DNA of 50,076 bases, taken from contig DDIR01000147.1 of assembly GCA_002338715.1 (NCBI GenBank), positions 1 through 50,076 of the forward strand, in the 5' to 3' direction. The first letter of the stretch is position 1, and each line of letters opens with the position of its first letter. This stretch comes from Phycisphaerales bacterium UBA1845. Lineage in GTDB: Bacteria > Planctomycetota > Phycisphaerae > UBA1845. Both the position numbers and the translations under genes were made by a program. The notes below the pieces were generated by a model. It had not been told where the DNA came from and made no database searches. It saw only the letters and a program-made list of their open reading frames with translations. This document shows positions 37,417-44,815 of the stretch, one piece after another.

Positions 37417-38649
37417 CTACTGCTTCGATTTGACTTCAGGGATTTGCCCAACCGTCTTGCCATAGTCGCGACGGGTGACATTCGTGATGCAACGAAGCGC
37501 CCCACCCGATTCATACACACCGGTGACGTTCACGGTCTTGACGTTGAATCCGAGTTGTTCGTACACACGTTGGGCATACGCATCCAATGCGTCGAGCCCA
37601 TAAACCGGCATGATCACAGTTCGCCGCCCTTCGCGATCATCGATAAGGACGTTGTTGTACGTCACCATCCACTGTTCAGGGATATTGATGATCGCGGGAA
37701 CCCGAATCACCACAAACCCCAATTGCCGCAACCGCTGTGCGATTTGCTCCAAAATCGAACTGGTGTCGATGGGTGACGCAAAAGGTGCATCCTCCTCGTC
37801 AGACAGCGTCATCTCGACCGAATCAACGCCGAAGATCTGTGCCGACAAATCCGGGTCAGCCAAGAGTACAGTCTTTTCCGCAACCGGCGTCAGGTACATG
37901 TCCACGTGATCCCAGGGAACTTCACTTTCGTCTCCGCCGACCACGACGATTTCCTTCCCCGCAAGCTGACGCAGGTCGCGCATCAATCGGGCGATCCCTT
38001 CGGGACCATCCAGCCGATCTTCGTTTTCATCGATGGCGTTTGCGCCGACAAACGCAAACTTCGCGTTACCGACGATGTTCCCGCCCTCCAAAACGACAGA
38101 CGTCGCCCGTGCATCTGGAAATGCGCCCACCGACTCAAGGGCAAAGGGTGTGTACAGTTCATTCAAGCGCCAGACGTCGAACGTGGGCAACGGCCTGGGC
38201 ACCAACAAACAAGCATGTGAACCATCGGGATTCTGCCGGGCGATGCAGCGGTCTCGCGCCCAGATGGAAATATCCATCCCGACATCGAACACGCGAACCT
38301 GGCGTCCACCCGCCCGCGCCCTGACCCCCATCTCCTGTTCAAAAACTTCGACAGCCGCCCGATTGGGGCAAGCCACTACCACATTCGTCTGCGGATTCAG
38401 GCTGGAAAGCAATTCCGCGATCACCTCCCGGGTATCCGCCCCCTCACTCGCGGGGAAATGGATAAGCACTTCCGCGATTGCCCCGGTATCGTCGGCCAAT
38501 ATGGATGGAGAAGCTGCGGTGGGAACCGTGACAGGATTCGGTTCGGCTGCGGCAGACGTCGGCTGACCGGCTCCAAGGTCGACGGAAACGATAGCCAACG
38601 CGACAAGCCAGGTGCACTTGACCCAGCGCTGAATTGTAACTGGACTCAT
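37417..38649 (-). CDS. Secreted agmatine deiminase / peptidylarginine deiminase family protein
   Basis: About 410 aa from ATG 38649, which has GGAGGT a few bases upstream; the frame opens earlier at 38694. A signal peptide covers about residues 1-33, so the enzyme is exported, unlike the usual cytoplasmic agmatine deiminases. Family landmarks (guanidino-group-modifying fold) are ISIWARDRC, VLEGGNIVG, WDHVDMYLTP with the catalytic His region, and GGALRCITNVTRR at the end with the catalytic Cys. The expected reaction is hydrolysis of a guanidino group to a ureido group and ammonia, on agmatine, peptidyl-arginine or a related substrate. It sits alone between the two REP-like repeats, divergent from a two-component system. 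Confidence 0.88.
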   Translation of the reverse strand: MSPVTIQRWVKCTWLVALAIVSVDLGAGQPTSAAAEPNPVTVPTAASPSILADDTGAIAEVLIHFPASEGADTREVIAELLSSLNPQTNVVVACPNRAAVEVFEQEMGVRARAGGRQVRVFDVGMDISIWARDRCIARQNPDGSHACLLVPRPLPTFDVWRLNELYTPFALESVGAFPDARATSVVLEGGNIVGNAKFAFVGANAIDENEDRLDGPEGIARLMRDLRQLAGKEIVVVGGDESEVPWDHVDMYLTPVAEKTVLLADPDLSAQIFGVDSVEMTLSDEEDAPFASPIDTSSILEQIAQRLRQLGFVVIRVPAIINIPEQWMVTYNNVLIDDREGRRTVIMPVYGLDALDAYAQRVYEQLGFNVKTVNVTGVYESGGALRCITNVTRRDYGKTVGQIPEVKSKQ

Positions 38650-38878
38650 TAACGACCTCCGGCGCCAAACGCTCATCACGCCAGGCGGTTTCATTGTCGT
38701 CAGAATCGCGGGGCGGCATGAATTCTCAGTGAAGTAGAGATTAAGAGGTTTTCATTGGGTACACTATGGCGACGACGGGCCCGGGTGACCCGCAATGGTT
38801 GCGGTTGAAATGGCCTTTTGACGCTGGAGCGCCGCTGACTGGTTGGCTCCAACGGGTGTATCGAGAGTGTCACGACTG

Positions 38879-39556
38879 ATGCGCGTCTTGATCGTAGAAG
38901 ACAACCCAAGGATGGCCAACGTGATCCGCAAGGGACTTTCCGAAAACGGTTACGCCGTCGATCTCGCCGACGGTGGTCACGTGGGGGAAGCGATGGGGGC
39001 TGCACAGCCCTATGACGCCATCATCCTCGACGTGATGCTTCCCGATCAGGATGGTATCCAGGCGTGCGCGAACCTTCGTCGCCGCGGCATCAAGACGCCA
39101 ATCCTCATGCTGACCGCGCTGTCGGGCACGGCTGACAAAGTCAAAGGTCTGGATGCGGGGGCGGATGACTACCTGACCAAACCGTTTGAGTTCGACGAAC
39201 TGCTCGCTCGACTGCGGGCGTTGCTGCGCCGCGGACAGGGAGGACAAGCCGCCCGCCTGACCTTCGCCGATTTAGAGATGGACCTGATCGAACGCAGAGT
39301 CACGCGGGATGGACGGCGCATCAAACTCACAGCGAAAGAGTTCGCCCTCCTCGAATACTTTCTGCGCAATCCGCATCGTGTCCTCACGCGCACATCGATC
39401 GGCGAACACGTCTGGGACATGAACTTTGAAGGCGACAGCAACGTGATCGATGTTTACGTCAGCATGCTGCGGCGAAAGATTGATCGCGATTTTTCCCAAC
39501 CACTGATCCACACAGAAATCGGCGTCGGTTACGTTCTCGGTGACGATGCGGCTTGA
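38879..39556 (+). CDS. OmpR-type response regulator
   Basis: A 225-aa regulator: receiver domain with VEDNPRM acidic pocket, phospho-acceptor in DAIILDVMLPDQDG, the conserved LTAL and TKPFEF region, and a winged-helix domain with LTAKEFALLEYFLRNPHRVL and a C-terminal RKIDRD / HTEIGVGYVLG. The frame opens at 38843, but MRVLIVEDN at 38879 is the family start. It is followed after 22-31 bp by a histidine kinase. It diverges from the deiminase gene; the 229-bp gap is the likely regulatory region. The target genes are unknown. It resembles the regulator at 29996 but has no cop-box-like site in front. Confidence 0.92.
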   Translation: MRVLIVEDNPRMANVIRKGLSENGYAVDLADGGHVGEAMGAAQPYDAIILDVMLPDQDGIQACANLRRRGIKTPILMLTALSGTADKVKGLDAGADDYLTKPFEFDELLARLRALLRRGQGGQAARLTFADLEMDLIERRVTRDGRRIKLTAKEFALLEYFLRNPHRVLTRTSIGEHVWDMNFEGDSNVIDVYVSMLRRKIDRDFSQPLIHTEIGVGYVLGDDAA

Positions 39557-39587
39557 TTGACCGCAACGCGAAATCGAAGTGAATGCC

Positions 39588-40619
39588 ATGGGAATAAAAG
39601 CGCGTCCGATTCGATCGCGGTTGATGCTCGCCCTGCTGTGCGTGATTGCGCTTGTGTTGCTGCTGACGTGCAGCCGCCTGCTGGTTGAATTGCGTGATCG
39701 GTTTCAGGATCAAATCGACCGCGAATCGCGCATCCATGCGGCGGCTGACTTCACGTCAATTTCGACGAATGGCGCCACACCCGAATTCCCGCAGGAATCG
39801 CAGCATTCAACTTGGAATCGGATAAGCGTCTTCGCGGGTGCAACCGCGTGCCTTGGACTTGTATTCGGCGTGATTCTTGCATGGTTGATTGCGCGGCGGA
39901 CAACGGCTCCCCTTTCAATGTCATTTGGGTCGCACGAGCGCTTTGTCACCGATGTTGCCCATGAATTAAAAACACCGTTGACGTTGCTGCTGAGCGAGGC
40001 GCAGGTGTTGGCCCAATCTCAACGGACGCATCAGGAGTACGAGCGTTTCCTTACGACCGTTGAGGACGAAGTGCGGGCGATGGGGCAGGTCGTCGAAAGT
40101 CTGTTGATGCTGGCGCGGGCTGAGGGCGGTTTGCAGGTTTCAATGGGCGATGCGCCGGTCAACGAATTCGTGATGTCAGCCGTCGAGCGCACAGCGCGCA
40201 TGGCCGAACGAAACGAAGTCACCATCGTCCCGACGCTGGCGATGCCGGAAGCCGGGCATGACTCGCTGGTTGTTCACGGCGACCAGGCACTGCTCACCAT
40301 TGCCGTCACCAATCTCCTGCGAAATGCCATTCGATACGCACCGCCCCGCACGCAAGTTAGCATCGCAGTTGAAGCGATCGATCAACATGCCGTCATTCAC
40401 GTTCGAGATGGCGGTCCCGGTATTCCTCCCGAACACCTCCCCCATATCTTTGACCGCTTCTACCGGGTGCCCGATGACCACAGCACATTTCAAGGTACCG
40501 GATTGGGACTGGCCATCGCCAAAGGGGTGGTCGATCTTCATCGTGGACAGATACATGCGGTCAACCTTCCCGAAGGCGGCTGCCAGTTTACTTTGACGCT
40601 TGGGACAGCACACACCTGA
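39588..40619 (+). CDS. Compact sensor histidine kinase without a full HAMP domain
   Basis: About 343 aa from ATG 39588; a GTG at 39579 gives three more residues. TM1 lies at about 12-30, a periplasmic stretch of only about 50 residues follows, and TM2 is at about 80-101. Only about 15 residues separate TM2 from the H-box FVTDVAHELKTPLTLLL, so the HAMP linker normally found in this family is almost completely missing. The rest is standard: N-box NLLRNAIRYAPP, G1 VRDGGPGIP, F-box FDRFYR and G2 GTGLGLAI. It pairs with the response regulator at 38879. The signal is unknown. Confidence 0.88.
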   Translation: MGIKARPIRSRLMLALLCVIALVLLLTCSRLLVELRDRFQDQIDRESRIHAAADFTSISTNGATPEFPQESQHSTWNRISVFAGATACLGLVFGVILAWLIARRTTAPLSMSFGSHERFVTDVAHELKTPLTLLLSEAQVLAQSQRTHQEYERFLTTVEDEVRAMGQVVESLLMLARAEGGLQVSMGDAPVNEFVMSAVERTARMAERNEVTIVPTLAMPEAGHDSLVVHGDQALLTIAVTNLLRNAIRYAPPRTQVSIAVEAIDQHAVIHVRDGGPGIPPEHLPHIFDRFYRVPDDHSTFQGTGLGLAIAKGVVDLHRGQIHAVNLPEGGCQFTLTLGTAHT

Positions 40620-40677
40620 CACGCGATTGCACGCGTTCAATCGGCGACAGGTTCGTGCGCCTGATTGACTTTGCATT

Positions 40678-40717
40678 CCCCTGGATTCCCGCCTTCGCGG
40701 GAATGACGACGCTGTCG
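40678..40717 (-). repeat. REP-like palindromic repeat, copy 2 (inverted)
   Basis: A 40-nt element in opposite orientation to the copy at 37271-37310, with 37 of 40 positions identical and the inner hairpin arms conserved (CCCGC...GCGGG). It lies 58 bp after the stop of the compact histidine kinase, close to the end of the FG-GAP gene. The pair brackets the deiminase and the two-component system. Confidence 0.8.
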
Positions 40718-40744
40718 CGCCGCTACGTTTGGAGTCTAGGTGTT

Positions 40745-43700
40745 CTAATCGCGACGAATCTGCAACTCGGCGAAGTCGGCTAGATCGATATCGCCATCGG
40801 CATCGAAGTCGAAGCATTCGCAGCCGCCACCTGAACCTGAAGCCGGACCGGCTAGGCATGCGTCGTAACCCGAGTAGTCGGCTAGATCGATGGCTCCATT
40901 CCCGTCGACATCTCCGCTCGCCAATCCGCCGGCGCAGTCATCGCAACCGTCGGGTATTCCGTCGTCGTCGGTGTCGATTCGATCATCAAAGCCGGCGCAG
41001 ACATCACAGCCGTCGATGATCGTGTCGCCGTCGCTATCCGACTCGTCAATATCGGGCACGCTATTGGAATTGCAATCCTGCATGCACGCGACGTTGAGCA
41101 GAAACTCGCCCGACGATGATGTTGCGTAACGACTCACGCGGAGCATCACCCTTTCGCCGAGTGTCACCGGTTGAATGATTGCGGAATCCAACGTCGCCCC
41201 GCCGCATGCATTTGAATCGTTGCCCTGGGCAACGTCGTTGTTGATCGCCAACTCGTGAATGTCGCCAACCTCGGGGCATGCGTCGAGAATCGATAGCACC
41301 GTGTTCACCGAATCGAGCGCAGCCGATCCACACGTGTTCGCTCGAAGCAGTCCGTCGCACGTTGCGGTGTATTCGTACCACACGTCGGTGTTGAGCGCCG
41401 ACGAACCGCTGGAACTTGTGCCTTCGTTGGTTGAATAAACAGTCGTCCCCAATGTTTGACCGTCGGTAATGGTTTCCGCGGCTGCGCAGTCGTCGTTGGG
41501 CGGTGAAACGAACGCGACAAGATTGATGTTCCCGGTCAGACCAAGCGAATAGTGCGACACGCGAATGTAAACCGTTTCGTCCTCGTTGATCGGCATCGCC
41601 AGCGCCGAGTCGCGCGTCACCCCAACATCCGATCCCGGGCATGCGTTGCGATAGTTGCCATCGGTCCAGTCGTCATTGCACGCCAACTCCGTTCCACCGC
41701 TGCCCGGACAATCGGAATAGACGGAGACGATCGTGTCCGTACCGGCATCAACACCTCCGGAATCGTGAGTGCTGCACGTTCGCACGCGCAGCATACCCGT
41801 CATTGGCGCGGTGTATGCGTACCAGACGTCTGAATTGTCAGCCGCCCCGCAAGACGCCGTTCCATCGTTCGTCGCGCATCCGAGGTTGCTGCTTGCCGAA
41901 AGAATGTCACCGCTGTTGGGTATGGCGTTTTCGCAGTAGTCGTTGGAGACAGCCGACTGACTGATCTCAAGCGTTCCGTGACCGATGGCGCCGTTGTATC
42001 CGCCGACGCGAATCATGAAAGGTTCCCCCGCTTCCCCGGGCACGTCCAGTTCCGATCGCGTGCCGCATGAATCGTCGTTGCAAAACGATGCCGATTCTCC
42101 AATCGGACAAGCACCGCCCGCATAGTAGACGGCCATCGCTGTGTCGAAATCGCTGTCGCACAAACTGATGTGGACCGTCCCATCACAAGCTGGCGTGTAG
42201 CGGTACCAGATGTCGGCGCCAATCTGTCCGTTCTGCACGAAGTCGCACGTGGTGGGCTCGCTGGGTCCGTCGTTGGAAGCGGCAAGATTCTCGAAGGCAT
42301 AGCTTCCATTGACGACATCGATGGCGTCTGTGCAGACGTCGTTGTCGGGCGGAATGACAAACACCGGACCGCTCGAAACGAATGCCGACGGCGCGAAGGA
42401 CGAGTCGATCGTCTGCACGCTCCAGTAGTACGGACCATCGGTCAGGTTGTGGATGGTCCAGTTCAGGTTGTGATTGGTGTTGCCATATTCGTCGACAAGG
42501 CGCGTCGACTGTCCATCAATCGTCATCGATCCGACAACATTACCGCCTCCCGGATAGGTTCCCACGCGCAGGTTGTAAGTCAGGCCAGCCGTCGGCGTCT
42601 CCGCATCGCTCCCCGGCGACCAGGAAAACTGAATGGACGTTCCGAGCAGCGTGCGCTGCAAATTCGCGGGTGGTTGCGGCGGCGTGTTGGCTGCTCCGGT
42701 GTCGGCTGCATCGTTTTCGTAAATCCGCGTGATCGCGTTCTGCAGGCCGTCGAAACCGTTGATGGCAAGATCGAGGTCGCCGTCTCTGTCATAATCGCCC
42801 CATGCGACGCTGGCGTAGTAAAGGTTGGTGATGGCATTGGACGCGGCTGAGTCGACCGAAAACGCCCCACCGCCATCGTTGCGATAGATTCGCGATATCG
42901 TGCCGTTGAATGCCCCGGTGCTCGTGCCTGCGATCAGCAAGTCGAGATCGCCATCGTTGTCATAGTCACCCCATGCGGCTTGGCTATACCACAATTGCGT
43001 GGTGGTGAAGACCGCCGTAAATCCACTGCCCGTGTTTTCGTAGACCCGTGTGTCAGTTCCTGAACCGCAGACCACCACATCAAGGTCGCCGTCGCCGTCG
43101 AAATCGCCGAACGACGCATCACCACCTTCAACGCCGGCCATCGATGCGTAAACCGAGTAACCGGAGCCCGTGTTTTCAAAAACTTTCGCGATTCGGCTTG
43201 GATAGGCGGGTTCACCGGTGGCGAGCACGTCCATGTCGCCGTCGTTGTCGAAGTCGCCCCATTCAACACTGCCGTCGTGCGTTTTCGCGAAGGACGGACC
43301 GGGTTTGAATACAGCACCGTCAAATTCGAAGACGCGAAGAAACTTCCCGCCGCCGGGCCAGACGATATAGTCGCCGGCAATCAACAGGTCGAGGTCGCCA
43401 TCGTTGTCGGCATCGCCCCATTCTCCGCTGGCATCGTTGTATTCGTGGTAGGTTTTCTTGACGTTAAACATTGCATTCGTGTTTGTGTAGATTCTGGATC
43501 TCAGGTCGCTTGACTGCTGGCCGGTAATGAACAGGTCGAGATCGCCATCGTTGTCAAAATCACCCCAGTCTGCATCTGCGCTGACAACGCCGTACAATCC
43601 CGAACTGGCGTCGGTGTCTTCAGTGAACGTTCCGTTTTCATACTTGAAGATCTTCGCGATACCGTCAGACGTACCGCCATATGAGGTTGTCCCGACAACC

Positions 43701-43873
43701 AGCAAATCAAGATCGCCATCGTTGTCGTAATCACCCCAGGCAACCTGCCCGTCCCCCGATCCAGTCACGGAAGCCTTCAAGGTAAAGTTCGCGGCATTGG
43801 CGCGCATTGCGTGCATGGCAGTCGCGCACAACATCAACAGGATCATTTGCGTTCTGGTTTGGGTCGTCGTCAT
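40745..43873 (-). CDS. Large secreted FG-GAP repeat protein with dockerin-like tail
   Basis: About 1,042 aa from ATG 43873 (MTTTQTR); the frame opens 7 codons earlier. A signal peptide ends near AAN. Seven FG-GAP/VCBS-type repeats of the form WGDYDNDGDLDLL fill residues about 30-385 and should form a calcium-binding beta-propeller. A fibronectin-III-like segment follows (PPANLQRTLLGTSIQFSWS), then three repeats of about 120-130 residues beginning with an NDxC motif and containing a DVWYxYT motif, resembling PPC-type domains. The end has Asp-rich calcium loops (DSDGDTIIDGCD, DTDDDGIPDGCD) and a dockerin-like doublet (GDVDGNGAIDLADY and DFDADGDIDLADF). It is probably an adhesive or matrix-binding surface protein. 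Confidence 0.9.
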   Translation of the reverse strand: MTTTQTRTQMILLMLCATAMHAMRANAANFTLKASVTGSGDGQVAWGDYDNDGDLDLLVVGTTSYGGTSDGIAKIFKYENGTFTEDTDASSGLYGVVSADADWGDFDNDGDLDLFITGQQSSDLRSRIYTNTNAMFNVKKTYHEYNDASGEWGDADNDGDLDLLIAGDYIVWPGGGKFLRVFEFDGAVFKPGPSFAKTHDGSVEWGDFDNDGDMDVLATGEPAYPSRIAKVFENTGSGYSVYASMAGVEGGDASFGDFDGDGDLDVVVCGSGTDTRVYENTGSGFTAVFTTTQLWYSQAAWGDYDNDGDLDLLIAGTSTGAFNGTISRIYRNDGGGAFSVDSAASNAITNLYYASVAWGDYDRDGDLDLAINGFDGLQNAITRIYENDAADTGAANTPPQPPANLQRTLLGTSIQFSWSPGSDAETPTAGLTYNLRVGTYPGGGNVVGSMTIDGQSTRLVDEYGNTNHNLNWTIHNLTDGPYYWSVQTIDSSFAPSAFVSSGPVFVIPPDNDVCTDAIDVVNGSYAFENLAASNDGPSEPTTCDFVQNGQIGADIWYRYTPACDGTVHISLCDSDFDTAMAVYYAGGACPIGESASFCNDDSCGTRSELDVPGEAGEPFMIRVGGYNGAIGHGTLEISQSAVSNDYCENAIPNSGDILSASSNLGCATNDGTASCGAADNSDVWYAYTAPMTGMLRVRTCSTHDSGGVDAGTDTIVSVYSDCPGSGGTELACNDDWTDGNYRNACPGSDVGVTRDSALAMPINEDETVYIRVSHYSLGLTGNINLVAFVSPPNDDCAAAETITDGQTLGTTVYSTNEGTSSSGSSALNTDVWYEYTATCDGLLRANTCGSAALDSVNTVLSILDACPEVGDIHELAINNDVAQGNDSNACGGATLDSAIIQPVTLGERVMLRVSRYATSSSGEFLLNVACMQDCNSNSVPDIDESDSDGDTIIDGCDVCAGFDDRIDTDDDGIPDGCDDCAGGLASGDVDGNGAIDLADYSGYDACLAGPASGSGGGCECFDFDADGDIDLADFAELQIRRD

Positions 43874-44227
43874 TTCATCGTGCTCCTTGCACACTCACTT
43901 CGGTCTCAATCACCATCCGTGCTTGCATCCACACGAGCCCATGACCATTCGCCCCGGGCTCAGCGGACTGTCCGTTCACACAGATCACGTGAAAGTGAGA
44001 GGAATCAGTCGGAGGATTCTGGAAAGCGGCAAAATGACTCGAAACACTTGCCCGCCAAGCCGCCATAATTCACTGTTAATACATAACTTATGGCGACTAG
44101 ACCCACATCAGCGATGCCTCGACTCTGAAGTCGATTTTCTTGAAGGGCGGGGACGGTTGCGCGAAAGGCTTTAAGATGTAGCGACCAGTCGGGCCAATTC
44201 GCTGGCTTGTTCAAATGAGGTTTGGGC
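43874..44227. other. Divergent intergenic region
   Basis: About 350 bp between the start of the FG-GAP protein gene (minus) and the sigma factor gene (plus). It must hold both promoters. An A/T-rich patch around 44068-44092 is the most likely place for one of them, but no convincing -35/-10 pair was identified. Overlapping short frames here look non-coding. Confidence 0.4.
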
Positions 44228-44815
44228 ATGGCGTTTGACGAATCCAATTCAAATGATGCGACCGCGATCCTCGTGCGCATGTGCGATGGCGATCGTCAAG
44301 CAGCCGACCAGTTGCTGCCCCTCGTGTATGGCGAGTTGCGGGCGCTGGCGGGTCACTTGTTTGAACATGTGCGGCCAGCACATACTTTGCAACCGACGGC
44401 GCTCGTGCACGAAGCGTATGTGAAATTGATCTGCGCCAACGATCCGAACTGGGAGGGACGAGCGCACTTTTTCGCGGTGGCGGCGAAGGCGATGCGCCAA
44501 GTGCTCGCAGACCATGCCCGCAAGCGCAACGCCGAGAAGCGCGGTGGGCGCGATTGGCAACGGGTCACGCTTGACGATGCGCTGTCCGCATGGCAATCAT
44601 CCGATGTCGATGTATTGGAGTTCAGTGAGATCATCGACGAGTTGGCCAAACTGAGTCCAAGGCAAGCGCAGATCGTCGACCTTCGTGTGTTCGGTGGATT
44701 GACCATCGAAGAATCGGCGCACGTGCTCGGCGTGGGGCCGACAACCGTCAAGTCCGACTGGCAGATTGCAAAGGCGTGGTTGAAGCGGGCGCTGTCCGAT
44801 AAAGGGACACGATGA
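44228..44815 (+). CDS. ECF-type RNA polymerase sigma factor
   Basis: A 195-aa sigma factor of the same planctomycete ECF group as the one at 7327-7899. Region 2 includes LVYGELRALAGHL and PTALVHEAYVKL; region 4 includes ELAKLSPRQAQIVDLRVFGG and a recognition helix around GVGPTTVKSDWQIAK. ATG 44228 is preferred over TTG 44222. Its last four bases (ATGA) overlap the start of the kinase gene, so both proteins are probably made from one transcript by coupled translation. The target genes are unknown. Confidence 0.94.
   Translation: MAFDESNSNDATAILVRMCDGDRQAADQLLPLVYGELRALAGHLFEHVRPAHTLQPTALVHEAYVKLICANDPNWEGRAHFFAVAAKAMRQVLADHARKRNAEKRGGRDWQRVTLDDALSAWQSSDVDVLEFSEIIDELAKLSPRQAQIVDLRVFGGLTIEESAHVLGVGPTTVKSDWQIAKAWLKRALSDKGTR

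Noticed and set aside
40176..40859. 227-codon minus-strand frame containing FPRRRES
   Set aside because: It is a shadow of the histidine kinase that runs through the REP-like repeat; FPRRRES is the usual translation of that palindrome.
42170..42850. 226-codon plus-strand frame
   Set aside because: It is antisense to the FG-GAP protein; the repeats of that gene create long shadow frames.
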